DNA of 64,000 nt from Vicia villosa (GCF_029867415.1 NC_081182.1:47455317-47519316), one strand, 5' to 3'. Counted from the first letter of the stretch, positions 10,980 to 23,995 are shown. Notes: a model not told the origin generated them from the sequence alone. Translations and numbers: made by a program.

Positions 10980-11621
10980 AATTTTCTTCTATAACATATG
11001 TTCCTTCCCTATCTATCTATACTATATATATCTCTATCATTACAATTCAACTCCACCAACTCAACAAAAATACCTCATTTCATTTCATTTTCGTCCTCTC
11101 TTCTCTCTCACTCTTCCTTCACTTCAACACAATCCAATCCCATTCAACAACACGTCTGTATCTCTTTCTCTCTCTTTTCATTCTTCATCTTTTGATTTTC
11201 AACTAACCATTTTTTTTCTTTTCATAACAGATTTTTTCCATCTTCTCCCACTCAGGTTAGATTTCAATTATCGTCTTGTTCATCTATAACAAAACTAGGT
11301 TACCTTCAATTACCGTTATTCAATTGTTTTTTTGTTTCTTTTTTGTTTTTGGTTCGGGTTGGGGTTTATAGTTCTATAATCAGTTTTCGATCCGATCCGG
11401 TTACAGTTTCTAGACTCAAGAAACAGTGAAACGGGTTTTAAGGCAATAATATTAATAGTACTGTAATTATTTAGAATTAAGCACTGGAAACTACTGTAAT
11501 TTAATTTCAATTATTAAATTAAATTAAATTAATTGTAATTGAATCTTATTGCTCTCATATTCATGTTTTATTGCAGTTCAACTTTATTATACTTGTTGGT
11601 TATCTGTAATGCGATCAGTTG
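10980..11621 (+). promoter_or_regulatory. Promoter and 5' leader region of the peptidase gene
   Basis: A TATATATA-like stretch lies near 11023-11031, followed by a pyrimidine-rich leader (11080-11215). A plausible leader intron runs from the GT at 11256-11257 (in CTCAGGTTAG) to TTGCAG at 11571-11576. That would place the 5' untranslated exon before 11256, with the ATG 45 bases after the acceptor. This is inference from sequence signals only. Confidence 0.4.
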
Positions 11622-14600
11622 ATGAATGAGAAGAGGAATTCAAAGCGTCAAAAATCATTCAAAATGCCTGGAACCGACTTCAACGACGCGCAGAATCTCG
11701 ACGATGGCATTCTTTTCCCTGTCGAAGAGATTGCGCAATACCCGTTGCCTGGATATGTATCGCCGACTTCGATAAGTTTTAGTCCCGACGATAGTTTGAT
11801 TTCGTATCTGTTTAGTCCGGATAATACGTTGAACAGGAATATTTTCACTTATGATGTGAAGAGTAATAAACAAGAATTGTTGTTTAGCCCTCCTGATGGG
11901 GGGCTTGATGAGAGTAATATTTCTCCGGAAGAGAAGTTGAGGAGGGAGAGGTTGAGGGAGCGGGGGTTAGGAGTGACGCGGTATGAATGGGTGAAGACGA
12001 ACTCGAAAAAGAAAGCAGTCATGGTGCCATTACCTGCTGGGGTTAGTTCCTTTTTGTCATGTAAAATAGTTATGTAGCAATGTTTTGTAGTGTCTTCTTA
12101 TGAGTTAATGCTTGTCCTTTTTGTATTAAGCATTGATTATTAATATCCTTGTACTCAAGTTTGTTATGGTTATTGTTCTGTCCCATTGAACAGATTTATT
12201 TCCACGATATTTCGCTTTCGAAAACAGAGCTTAAGCTTCCAAGTATACCAGCGTCGCCCACTATTGATCCACATCTGTCTCCAGATGGATCTATGCTTGC
12301 CTATGTGAGAGACTTTGAGTTGCATGTTATGAATCTCTTGTCTAATGAATCAAAGCAGTTGACCCATGGCGCGAAGGAAAACGGTTTTGTAAGTACAGTA
12401 GTTGATTAGTTGTTAATTTATTTGAGTTACTAAATGCATTTCTGTTATATGAAATACCGATGATGAATTTTATATAACCACTGAACCAAATGTAACCTTT
12501 GTAGCTAATATATATTTTTAAAACAAAAAGCTTAGCAATAGAAAAGGTAGATGGTCATGGTCTGTGTGATGTGTTATGCATCTCGAAATATCCCAACATA
12601 TATCAGCTGCACATTTAACTACATTAAAAGTGTTTGGTTAATCATTGTACTGCTAAACTTTATTAAGCTTGGTTGAGTTGGTTCTTCCACCCTTGTTATC
12701 ATCCACCTTGTCAATGGTAGTTGAATGCAATGTTGATTAAATTCTAGGGTCAATCTTGAGCAGTATTTATGGTTCTTTTTTCTTTCTTTCTTTCTTAATT
12801 CTGAAATAGAACTCGATTGTATTATGACATTTGGAGATTTAAAAAATCAATTATGGATGGTAATCCAATGGTAATTATGTTTTACATTCAGACAGATTCG
12901 ATTTCTGAAAATTTGACATTGCATTTGTTTGTTGCAGATTCACGGGCTTGCGGAATATATAGCACAGGTGATATTTCTTTCAAAATTATATCTACTCTAT
13001 GCATACTTTAAACTTTGTTGGGTGCATTGTATCTCTGCGTGTATACAGTAGTCTAGGAATGTTGTCAAGATCACAATCTCAACCGCAAGGTCGCATGATC
13101 TAGCGATCCTTCCCCCTTTGTCTGTGCTTGATCACATGCAAAATCGGATTCTAGTAAGATCGTAGTGAGATCGTGTGTTAGATTTTAGAGAACACGAGAT
13201 CGTTTGATATATTGCGTTCCCAAAAGAGCAGTTTCTGTGTTGCAATGGTCTCAGCTCTATCTTACCCTGATTTTGAAAGGGTCTTTATTTTTCCTTTCTA
13301 ATTATTTGTTTTATCAATTAGTTTAAGATTGACTTGGGCGGGGGGCTATCCATGGAAGCCCAGTTGTCAAATACTGTTATCAATGGCGGATTGCGGACCA
13401 TGGCAGAAAGCCAAAAATCTGCCATATGATGCCACCACCCTTCACAAATTGGCCATAAGTTGTCGAAAAATCTGCCACCGCAATCCGCCATGACCGATAT
13501 TCTACAATACTGCCGAATACTTCTTTAACTATGATGCCCGGAACACCATACTATTCCCCCAGGTTTTGTATTCGTTTATTGAGTTTTTCAGTTTGGTTGG
13601 ATCTTATGATACTCGTTTCGTTCCTATATTTTACGATCTTGCATCTACTTGCAGCCCTGTGAATGGTTTATATCTTTAACATGTAATTTTCTGATTTCAG
13701 GAGGAGATGGATAGAAAAACTGGATATTGGTGGTCACTGGACAGTAAATATATTGCATTTACTGAAGTTGATTATTCTGAAATACCGCTTTTTAGAATTA
13801 TGCACCAAGGTAAGAGCTCAGCTGGCCCAGATGCGCAGGAAGACCATCCTTATCCTTTTGCAGGAGCTTCAAATGTTAAAGTACGCCTGGGGGTTGTTTC
13901 AGTAACTGGAGGCTCCACCACTTGGATGGATCTTGACTGCGGGGGAGTGAAAGAACTGGACAATGAGGATGAATATTTGGCAAGAGTTAATTGGATGCAT
14001 GGAAACATTCTCACTGCTCAGATCATCAATAGACACCAGACTAAAATAAAGATGGTTAAGTTTGATATTAGAACAGGGCAGAGGAGAGAGATATTGGTAG
14101 AAGAAAATAAAACCTGGATCAACATTCATGACTGTTTCACACCTCTTGATAAAGGAGTTACCAAGTTTTCAGGTGGATTTATCTGGGCTAGTGAGAAATC
14201 AGGATTTAGACATCTCTATCTTCATGATGCAAATGGGACTTGTTTAGGACCCATCACTGAAGGTGAATGGATGGTTGAGCAAATCGCCGGTGTGAATGAG
14301 GCAACAGGTCTAATATATTTCACTGGGACCTTGGATAGTCCTCTTGAATCCAACTTATACTGTACTAAACTTTTCGTCGATGGAACTCAACCACTTCAGG
14401 CCCCTACCAGACTTACACATGGCAAGGGTAAGCACATTGTGGTCCTTGATCATCATATGCAAACATTTGTTGATATCCACGACTCTCTTAGTTGTCCGCC
14501 TAGGGTATTACTTTGCTCGTTAGAGGATGGAAGCATAATCATGCCTTTGTATGAGCAGCCAATGCCAGTTCCAAAATTCAAAAAGCTTCAACTTGAACCT

Positions 14601-16103
14601 CCAGAGATTGTTGAAATAGAGACCGCTGATGGTACTATCTTGTATGGAGCTCTTTATAAGCCCGACGTTTCGAGATTTGGACCTCCACCTTACAAAACCA
14701 TGATCAATGTTTACGGTGGTCCCAGTGTACAGCTTGTTTCTAACTCTTGGCAAAATACTGTTGACCTGAGAGCGCAATACTTGAGAAATAAAGGCATCTT
14801 AGTTTGGAAGGTCAGTTCCCTGCATTTTACATGACTATTATGACCTCACCCCCCCCTCTCTCTTGCTTGCTTTTAAATTTTAAACTGTTATGCATATTGC
14901 TTTTTATTGTTCAGCCACATGATAACACATAAAGCTGTGGATGGTTACACTATATTGAATGTGTCAAACCTGGTTAAATTGAATACTAAAGAATTTATTT
15001 GAAGATGAAGAGATTGATGTGTGATTATGATTGAGATAAGAAAATCCATATTTATACATGGGAATTGTTCCGGCCTAACAGTGGCGTGATTATGATTGAG
15101 ATAAGAAAATCCATAGAGGAACATTTTCATCCTTGCATTTGACATTTCCATTTGTTCGTTGAATTGTTCTTCTGATGTCTTAAATTCATAGGTTATTGTC
15201 CCATCTTGTACGTGTATGTTTGGTTCTATTTTTGAAGGAGACAAAATTGATTTTGCCTCGAGAATTATTTTTTAAACTTGAAGTACTTAAACTTTTGTCC
15301 ATGCAATATATTTTTTAGCATATAATGTTTTGTTCTACCCACTTTTGCATGAATGTATTCAAACATCAATCACTATTTAACTTATTTTTAGCAAAAATCA
15401 ATTAAATCAAAATCAGTTTTAGTTACCAGAACCAAGCTTAGTGATAAGGTCAGACAGCATGCAAAAAAACTAGACACTACCTCTTTACCAGTTTTGTAGT
15501 ATATTGTCCGTTCATCCTTCCATTTTTAATTATTACTTTCCTTGTTTACAGTTAGACAATAGAGGAACTTCGAGACGGGGGTTGAAGTTTGAAGGCTATT
15601 TAAAGCACAAACTTGGACAAATTGATGCCGACGATCAATTTTATGGAGCAGAGTGGCTTATTAAAGAAGGGCTTGCAAAATCTGGACACATTGGATTGTA
15701 TGGATGGAGCTATGGCGGGTATCTATCTGCCATGACACTTTCAAGGTATCCTGACTTCTTCAAGTGTGCTATAGCCGGTGCACCTACTACATCGTGGGAC
15801 GGATATGACACATTCTATACAGAGAAGTACATGGGATTGCCATCTGAAAATAAGTCAGCGTATACAAGAGGTTCTGTGATGAACCATGTGCACAAGTTGA
15901 AAGGAAGGTTGTTGCTTGTGCATGGCATGATTGATGAGAATGTACATTTTAGGCACACTGCAAGGCTTATCAACGCCCTCGTGGCAGCTGGAAAAGTTTA
16001 TGAGCTGATCATTTTCCCAGATGAGCGCCACATGCCTCGGCGATATAGCGACCGAGTTTATATGGAAGAGAGGATGTGGGAATTCATAGACAGGAACCTT
16101 TGA
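11622..16103 (+). CDS. Prolyl oligopeptidase family serine peptidase, DPP8/9-like
   Basis: Five exons join in phase 0: 11622-12041, 12194-12388, 12938-12967, 13701-14810 and 15552-16103, giving about 768 residues; all introns are GT-AG. The N-terminal half is a DPP IV-type beta-propeller with the AQEEMDRKTGYWW segment, whose two glutamates (about 216-217) correspond to the EE motif that binds the substrate amino terminus. The C-terminal half is an alpha/beta hydrolase: nucleophile Ser about 638 in GWSYGG, Asp about 713 in GMIDENVHF, His about 745 in DERHMPR. The complete triad supports an active aminodipeptidase releasing X-Pro-like dipeptides. No signal peptide or membrane anchor is seen, so it is probably cytosolic like DPP8/9. 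Length and motifs match the single Arabidopsis gene of this type as I recall it. The ATG at 11622 is the first in frame after the leader. Exon three is only 30 bases. Confidence 0.93.
13366..13515. mobile_element. Possible short inverted-repeat element in intron 3
   Basis: ATGGCGGATTGCGG on the left and the complementary CCGCAATCCGCCAT on the right (about 13385 and 13478) form an inverted repeat, with tandem ATCTGCCA motifs between them, inside the peptidase intron. It resembles a MITE, but no target duplication was resolved. Confidence 0.4.
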
Positions 16104-16711
16104 CATCATAAAATTTTCAAGCATCTTTCTTTTCTTTGTTATATTTAATGGGCAGTGTAGTATCTGAAGTTCTTTTACACATGTAAAATTGTTTCTTAAC
16201 TTGTTAGCTACTTTCACCCAATACGATTGGTCATTTGATGCATTTCTATACAGGAAAAATAAACACTTATCTTGGATTTGATCACTTCAAGTATTTTCAA
16301 AATTAATGAATATATACTTGCCTTGCCTTTGCATATTTTGGTTGTAGATGCAACTTCAAATTAGAGAGAAAATATTTTGCGATTCATTCTTTTTAATGCT
16401 ATAATAATTTTTTCTTAGACAATTTGAGTCTCAAAGAGAATGATCTCATACGCAGTTCATCTTAATAATTTTTTTTTTAATGGTTGAAGCAATTTTTAAA
16501 CAATTTTAAACTCCTATTGCAACAAAGACAATGCATTGTTTACGAGTCTGGTTTACTTATATCCTTGAGACACATTAAGAAAATTAAAAGTAATAATATA
16601 ATTTTAAATAGCATTTTTTAACTTAAAAATATAATTAAATACACTAGTTTTAAAACAATTTTCTATGTTTAAGGCATGTCATGTTACCATTTTTTCTTTG
16701 TATATTATATA

Positions 16712-16853
16712 CTCTCTCCATCTTATATTATAAATAAATTTTGTCTTTTTAAATTTATTAAATAATTAGTGTATTTAGACTATATATAAATCAAATACAT
16801 TACATATTCAATAATTCTAAAAAGATGAATTTTGCTTATAGTATGGGACAGAG
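16712..16853. mobile_element. Stowaway-like MITE
   Basis: The left end CTCTCCATCTTATATTATAA and the reverse complement of the right end (CTCTGTCCCATACTATAAG) are similar inverted termini. Both continue into a shared TTTTTA-rich segment. The left flank ends in TA, as for Tc1/mariner MITEs. The right TA is not clear. It lies about 600 bp downstream of the peptidase stop codon. Confidence 0.6.
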
Positions 16854-16964
16854 GAATCCTAAACAATACTAATAACATGTTCCTACTTTTCAAAGCTGTC
16901 AACATAATCATCAAACTTCTTACTTTTATTGAGTTTTTTTAGTCACCTCCTCTAATGGATTAGA

Positions 16965-17235
16965 TCAAATGCAAGCACCGATGGTGCTTCAATTGAAATT
17001 CTTAACAAGGCGGTTTGTGGGGAATTTTTTAAAGATCATCAGCCCAAACATATTAGTAGTTTTTCTTGTTTTTTTGGAAAAGACAATGTTATTTTTCCAG
17101 AATTTATGAGGGCCATCTTTGCAATGGAGTATGCTCACTCTAAAATTTGGTCGCACTTTTGGTTGGAGTCAGATTTCAAGTTGGGGGTTATAGCGTTTTC
17201 TAAGCCTTCCATGGTCCCTTGGTCTATAAGAATTA
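16965..17235 (+). pseudogene. LINE RNase H (RVT_3) remnant
   Basis: The plus-strand frame reads STDGASIEI, CGEFFKDHQPKHISSFSCFF, PEFMRAIFAMEYAHSKIW, LESDFKLGVIAFSKP and MVPWSIRIRW. This matches the RNase H domain at the 3' end of plant L1-type LINEs, with its D, E and D positions visible. Nothing of the remaining ORF2 is attached, so it is an isolated fragment. Confidence 0.75.
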
Positions 17236-17689
17236 GATGGAGTAAATAATAAGAAGGGTATTTTGTTCAATACGAAAAAAATAGGGGGTGTCAGGTATGA
17301 CTGGAGTGGTAGGACATAATCTCATTGTATTATATTTATAAGTGGGAGCAATCTTCACCTTACAAGCAAATTTTGTAAGGGTGAGACACAATCTAAATTC
17401 TAATAGGGGATTGTTTTTCCACCCAAAGCATTGCTTCCACACCCTAGTGAAAAACCAAAATTACTCAAGAATTTTAGAAATATACTCCCGGACACACCCC
17501 ATTCATATACAATTCATTCGTTATTAAGTAAGACCCTAATTTTATGACAAAATATTATCGAAAATGCATCTCTGCATACCTTGCAGAAGTGTATTTCCGA
17601 AATTCACTGAACTAGGAACAAATGTAGAAACAAAACAAATGCTGAAACAGAGATAAATGTACCATGAAATCCAAAATTTAAGTGAGGCC

Positions 17690-17736
17690 TTCGCGTCATT
17701 GAAGTAGACAAGTGCGACATGACAATACATGCTCAT
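17690..17736 (-). pseudogene. Remnant of the MULE accessory ORF
   Basis: The minus strand begins MSMYCHVALVYFNDA, similar to the start of the intact accessory protein in the other copy (MTQTYPHLAFVYFETG). It sits in the same place: downstream of the OTU part and before the element end. The similarity is lost after about 15 residues. Confidence 0.45.
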
Positions 17737-18166
17737 TCTGGTATGATGTTATTTTGTTAAAAAGATGAGATGATAGACCCGTATTTATACAAGTTCTAGA
17801 TCAACATGGATCGTAACCCAATCTTGTCTCAAGAGATATTCTAAATATGTACTTCTGGATACATCCAGTTTCGTATAGTGAAATTTGTGAAATTAGGGTG
17901 AGTCCAGAAATGCATTTTCGAATAAACCCCTGTTCGTATTTTTTAAAAACATTTGGGATGAATCCGAAAACGTGTTTTCGAATTCACCATAAACTGAACC
18001 TGTTTTAGAAACAAAACCTGTTATAGAAAACAAAAATTAAGAAAATTTTGAGAAGCTGAAACATATATTAAAATCTATGAAAATGTATATATTTGACATC
18101 ATTAATATTAATCTGAAATTACATATAAAACATGTCTAACCATATAAATACATCATTGAATAAAAA

Positions 18167-20156
18167 CTAAAATGAATTGAAACACATGTTACCGTCTAGA
18201 TTCATATCTTTGGGTGGTTCAATCTTTGACTTTTGTTTATTTGATTCTCTTTCAATCTCGCTTAACTTGGTGAATTTTTGCATTCTATCCAAAAAATGAT
18301 CCGACCAAGTTTCAACTTCCCTTGTTGACTGAGTTGTCGACTTTGGTGATGTCAGTGGTATAGGACATCCCGATTTCAAATAAACTTGAACAAAATTCGT
18401 GATTTTGAAAGTCACCCAATACACATAATACGATCAACTAGATTTTGAGGTGGGACAATCCATAATGAAAAAATGTTTCAGAAAATCCGTATCTTATCAG
18501 ATCAATACAAACCTTATTATACTCACTTTCTATATGATCCATTTTAGGGAAGCACATCCATTTTTTTTCCGACGCCAGATCGCTAGTACAAGGAATGAGA
18601 GACTCATGAATTGCATCAAAATATTCCTTTTTTTCCTTTATAGTCGTGTGTATGATTCTTTATGCGCCTTCAAATTTTTGATAAGTTGTTGGCGGTTAAA
18701 TGTATGATCATCCTCTCCTTCACCTAGTAAAATAGAAACAACTCGATAATCGGAGTTATTATCACCCTCAACATTTTGGGTAAAGGTGGTGAAGGAGATG
18801 ATTTGCTAATGTGAGCTCTTTTGAAAACACTTTTTTTTTAAATTTTGAAGTTGGAGAATCTGGAAAAATTTTATCAACATGTCCAAAATAGTAAGGAGAC
18901 TGTATTGTTGAATTTTCATTTGGTGTTGGTTTAACCTTCTTAGAAGCACATTTTACTTTTACCGGTTGAGACATTGATTTCAAATATGGGGTTTCTTGAT
19001 AAGCAATCTTCCTTATTTGCTCTTTAATGGGGAGTTTCGTGTTGTCATCGGCTTTCAAAAATCTCTCTTGTATCACTTCCCATTCAGTTAAGATAGAGAT
19101 ATTCAATTTAACGTCCTTTATCACACCATCATCATCAAACCTGAGCCTTTTCTAGTTAGTGAAAACCTCATCCATTCATAGAAAACACTTTCGCAACTGA
19201 TTTCATCAATGTGGTATCTAGATCAGTAACAATGACCTTCAACGTGTTTTCTTTGTCCTTCAACATTGTCCGATACACTTCTAAAGCCCAAGTAATGTTG
19301 TCCTCTTTTTCTCTTTCTAAAAATGCAAACCCAACTGAATAAGTCTTTTTGGTAGAGGTAACACCAACAATTTCCAATAGTGGAAGTTTGTACTTGTTGG
19401 TCTTATACATTGAATCAATAATGGGTACAATGAGAAATGCGTTGAACAACTTTATAGAATCAGGAAGAGTCTAAAATATATTTCGAATGGTTTCTCTAAC
19501 CTTGCACACTCGGTACCTAAATACGTAATCGTTATCATCCAGAAGTTTCAATAGTTGTTGCATTTCAGTTCTATCCCCCTTATCGCCTTATTGTTAAGGA
19601 CACAAATATTATATACTTAATTGATATTTGAGATATTTCTAGGTCTTTTACATTTTAAAATTGAAAGTATGTTTTTGGGTTGCACCATATTTAATGTCAT
19701 GTTAGAAACAATTTCATTCTCTTTAGGTATAAAGCGACATGCAATGGAATGGCCATCTAACTTGTGAGACATGTCATGGTTATGTAAACTACAAATCACA
19801 TTAAATCTCCATTTATTATTTGCCAAAAGATAAGCACGCAACTTAAAGGGAGACTCACATTCCCTCAAACCGTTGTTATCTCGTTTCAACTTCTGGAGAA
19901 GAGTTGTGTACTTTCCACGTCTTTTGCATCCCACTATCACAAATGCAAATCTTATATTTGAATCATTATCAAACCATCCGATTACAACACCAAACCCTAA
20001 TTTGGATGCCTCCGTGCGGATCCACTGAAGCATATGATCAGGAACATCAAGCTCTTTTCCATTTGTAAATTGGTTGCCAACATATACCTCATTGACATAA
20101 ACACGTTTGACATCCGTAAATACAATAGGTGTGAGGAAAACATCAGGGTGCACCAT
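18167..20156 (-). pseudogene. Broken MULE transposase with OTU-like protease part
   Basis: The gene starts MVHPD at 20156, the same start as the better copy. It keeps the FAR1/MuDR N-terminal region (to about 19617), the DDE core blocks IIDSMYKTNKYKLPLLEIVG and VIVTDLDTTLMKSVAK (19168-19449), a linker (18768-19124) and an OTU-like region (about 18640-18770 and 18167-18424). Near 19168 the sequence jumps from VFS directly to MDEV. That removes roughly 690 bp, including the third catalytic residue (Glu). The OTU catalytic block reads GDNNSDYR instead of GDDNCGYR, so the Cys is lost, and NFVQV replaces HFVQV, so the His is lost. Several frameshifts and stops complete the picture of an inactive copy. 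Confidence 0.82.
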
Positions 20157-20837
20157 CAATATATAGGGCTAACAATAACATCAAATCTTCAAAAAAACTG
20201 TCCAAATTGTACTCTGAACTATTTCGGAAATACACTTCCGTATTAATTCACATAGAATCCAAAAGTGCACTTCCGGATGCAACATAACTTTTTCAGCTCA
20301 AAAGTCAGATTAATGTGTGCAATGAGGAAAGAAAAACATGAAATTTACCTTAAATTTCAACTTCTTTTACTCCTTTTGATGTGGTGGAACACTATAATGA
20401 AGTTTTGGAGTGCAAAACTTGATTGAGAATGAAATGATATTTTTAAGGGTTTCGAGAGAAAATGGTATTTGATCATGAGGAAGAAGAATATGCAGGGTCA
20501 TGTTTTATTAAAAATCATGCTTGATAAATCTGGAAATGCACTTTTGAATTTGTTACTGACATGAAAATGTGACATGTTTTTAAATTTTCGCTTCAAAAAT
20601 TCGATAGTATACTTCTAAAATTGTCACTGAGTTATTAAATTAGTAAAACTTTAATAGAGTGGGACCGGAGTTACATTTCTGAACTAATTTATTTTTTTAA
20701 AAAAAAAAACGAGTCTTGCTTAAAACATGTTTTAGTATTAAAATGGTGCGTCTAAAAATGTATTTTTGAAACTTAAAAAATATTTTCATATTTTCATAGG
20801 GTGTTTCTCCACCACTTAAAAAGGGAGAAACAATTCC

Positions 20838-21558
20838 TATTTTAAGATGATATGGATCAATTCTAAAAACAATATGTAGACGAATCCTCTCTCATAAATT
20901 CCACATTCTTCACAAATCTAAGGTGATAAGAGAGAAAGACATATTTCTACCCGAAATCTTAAAAACATTAAACGTATGAGACAAATTTATAAGCCATAAG
21001 ACACTTAATCACTCACACATAAACTTAATGTTAATCTCCATTGACGATAAATGAAGACACGTTTTAATAGCATGCAGTACATCATGGAACAAAATAGACG
21101 AATTAAAGTATTAAACAAATATAATTAGGGATCCAAAGCCAAGTAGTGAGTGATCCAAAATCATATGCACTTAACCTTCCATGTTGTTCAGATTTCCTAT
21201 GAGGCATGTGTAGACAAGTATTCTGAATGTTGCGTATAGCTTTACAACCTAATCTTTTTGGGAAACAAGCATTCATCCTGTTTGTTGCTTATAGCTTTAC
21301 AAGCTCGGAGCACCTTGGCTTTTTAATAGGAACCTTTGTCATGCTTAACATCAACAATGCATGTATTAATTTAAATGCTATAAAGTTGCGTACAAAATAA
21401 CAACAATGTTAAAACGTTTATAGCTCTTATATGTAGAGAGTTGAAATTGTTAACTGAAAACAAGTCTTAATATTTTAAAGTTGATATTTCATTTTAGGCC
21501 AAACATTTTCCGCTCAATGTATGCGTTTATAATCTATAAATTTTAAAATATTTTCTAA
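20838..21558. other. Intergenic, nothing recognised
   Basis: AT-rich sequence without open frames of note. No element ends were identified. Confidence 0.45.
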
Positions 21559-21782
21559 TTTAAAATTGATTTTTTTTTTTTTTTTTTTTGCTATTGGCAC
21601 CGGTTTTGACTCGTGTGTAGAGGCATGCGCACTGGCCAAACAAGATTGTTCCGCCTAGGAATCGAACTCATGCGCACTGGCCAAACAAGATTGTTCCGCC
21701 TAGGAATCAAACTCGGTATTTCCCGGGTACGTCCTTGGACGGGGCTCCTTGCCAATGGAGCTCAACCGCTTGGTTTAAAATT
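21559..21782 (-). mobile_element. tRNA-derived SINE with an internal duplication
   Basis: Flanking direct repeats TTTAAAATT lie at 21559-21567 and 21774-21782. A poly-T run at 21571-21589 is the 3' poly-A tail of a minus-strand SINE. Read on the minus strand, GAGTTCGATTCC matches a tRNA-type RNA polymerase III B box, and AAGCGGTTGAGCTCC lies near the 5' end where an A box is expected. A 45-bp segment containing the B box is duplicated in tandem (21624-21668 and 21669-21713), the second B box having one change. Confidence 0.8.
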
Positions 21783-22264
21783 TTGTAATCTTAAGTCATA
21801 CAAAGTTTGTAATATTCTTAGCATTTTCCATTTCAATTTTGTTAACATTATTTTGTAAGTACAAAAATTAAATTACGATGTATATAACATTAAATTCTTA
21901 TATCTTTTTTATGGTTAAACCTCACCGATGAATTGATTTAGAAGAGCTAAATCCATGGGCTACAATGTAACATGAAATTTGTTCGTAATGTAACCAGAAC
22001 TGTTTGGTGAAATGGCAAAGTTCATTCAAAGAACGATGCACTGGACTTCTGGTACGGTGGTGTGGAGTGTCTTTGTAAAATTAACGCTTCAACATTCAAG
22101 TTAGAAAAATAATGAAAAGTAATATGAGAATAGATTTGAATTACCTAGAACTAGCGTGTTTCCTTTCTTATATAGTATGGATGGTTAAAAATGTCCGCGT
22201 GGGAAGCTGCGTGCTGTGCGGAAGATCATATGATTGATTTGGACGATGTATGATGCATAAGGGT

Positions 22265-22690
22265 TCAAAATTGTATGCCGCTCTGCTTAAAATTAGTTAT
22301 ATGGTTTCCGAGCTGAGCAGTTTTGCTCAGAGGGAAATAACGATTTAGAAACACGATTTTTAGCTCATCATATGTCATAATGGAATTTGAGGGTAAATAT
22401 TGTAGCCATGTTCTGGATCCATCCCTAGGAAAAAAGAGAAAAGTCTTAGTTAGATCTCTTCCTAGTCTACTCTGTTCATTTTTATGGTGTCGCAAAATTC
22501 AACAAAAATAGACAGATGTAAGTTTGGGTCATTTGTTGGTGAACCAGAAAATTAGTTCTGTCGTACTATGGACAACAAGGGGGATTTTAATTCAAAATCG
22601 TTTGCTTCCTTGATTGGACACACAATGCTCGAATGGGGTTCCTTATTCTTGTGGATTGTGTAGTCTTTAAGAGTGTGATTGAGTTTGGCC
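22265..22690 (-). pseudogene. Ty3/gypsy gag remnant
   Basis: The minus strand gives ANDFELKSPLLSIVRQN, then SPTNDPNLHLSIFVEFC, then the block SRTWLQYLPSNSIMTYDELK with FLNRYFPLSKTAQLGNHITN. This is the conserved capsid region of plant Ty3/gypsy gag (retrotransposon gag family). Stops interrupt it, and no protease, reverse transcriptase or integrase is seen nearby. Confidence 0.8.
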
Positions 22691-22699
22691 ACAACTAAT

Positions 22700-23995
22700 T
22701 GTTGGCGTCTACGTCTTTCAGGAAAATAACATTCTATTTCATCTATCGGTTCAGGAAGGTTCCCAAGACTTTAGGTTCTTATCATTCAACTGATAACAAG
22801 AAAAATTGGAGGAAAAACAAATAAATCTATTTGTATATCGCTACGAAACCAAGAAAACCTTCATGAACCGATATACACACACTTTCGTAGAGATATACAT
22901 GTTTAATGAAGAAAGCTAAAACAACCACAATATTCATGTTATCAATTTTCAAGAGAGAACCTACGTAAGAACGGTCATAATTTAGAGATTACATTGATCT
23001 TTTATAGGCCTAGAGTCATAAACACGGATATTATTTCACACTACGATGCATTAAACATGGAGTATAACATTTGGGAAGTACATGAGTCAAAAACAAAAAA
23101 CGTCATACTTTCACAATTCGTGTATGTGTTGGCCGCAATGTCCTTAAAAAATCACTATTGAAGCTATTTTAGAAGGAGAGCTTGGAGCCATTACGCTCGT
23201 AGCATCCATTACGACATGATCATAATGTCCTCATATTTTTGATATGGAATCCGCTCCCTAATGTAGTTTTCTCGCAGTCTTTCATAATTTCAAAACACCT
23301 AAAACACAAAGAAAAACTAAGAAACAAGAAAAATTGAACAAAGACGGAATAAAAACACTAGAAATAACAATGCGATTAAAGACTTAAAAACAATAAAAAT
23401 AATGTTTATCATTTATAATATGAAATGACATAAAAATTGTTTAATAAATATTTATTTTCTTCCAATTAAGATATACATGTAAAATTAAGAAGAAAAAAAG
23501 ATAAGTTATAAACTACTTAATTGATTTTAAAATGAGAAAACACTCTTATCATGTATCTATGCATTCATCTTCAAGATAATTGCAAAGTTAAAAATATTAA
23601 ATTTAAAGTGATGCCAGTAAAACTAACTAGAAGATGTAATTAAAAAGTTAATAATTAATTTATTTTTATAAATATATTAGTTATTTTTTAATAAAGGAAA
23701 ACTATTGAATAAAAATGATAGATGACATGAAATCTAACTCATCAAAAAATTGATAAATGGACATGTTTAACCTATTTTAAAAAAAAAATCAAAATCAAAA
23801 ATAGAAAGTGAATCTCACGTCTTAATCAACAAAAAAAAAAGTTTTTACAAATTTATCTGTACATGCTTTGAAAATGTGATATATTTTGAATCTCAAGAAA
23901 CCTATAGTGTATAAAGTATTCTTCTATTTAATTAAAAGATGCCTAGGAACAATATTCACATTAAAAACATGCATGAATGATCATCACTGAATTAG
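22700..23995. other. AT-rich intergenic DNA, nothing recognised
   Basis: Long AT-rich stretch between the gag remnant and the 3' end of the LINE remnant. No coding or structural feature could be supported. Confidence 0.45.

Larger units (their letters stand above)
17406..20837 (-). mobile_element. Old MULE with transposase-OTU gene (second copy of the family)
   Basis: The ends are similar inverted repeats: GGGGATTGTTTTTCC on the left, and GGAATTGTTTCTCC as the reverse complement on the right. Inside, the minus strand codes a decayed copy of the transposase-OTU protein seen at 45184-48042, followed by a trace of the small accessory ORF. Degenerate copies of the TTCGGA-N8-TCCGAA palindrome lie in both flanks (for example 17557-17601, 17961-17983 and 20223-20277). 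No convincing target-site duplication was found, so the exact ends are uncertain. It is clearly older than the 44.6-kb copy. Confidence 0.7.

Noticed and set aside
15855..16217. Antisense frame of 120 codons over the last peptidase exon
   Set aside because: Shadow of the conserved hydrolase exon; no independent signals.
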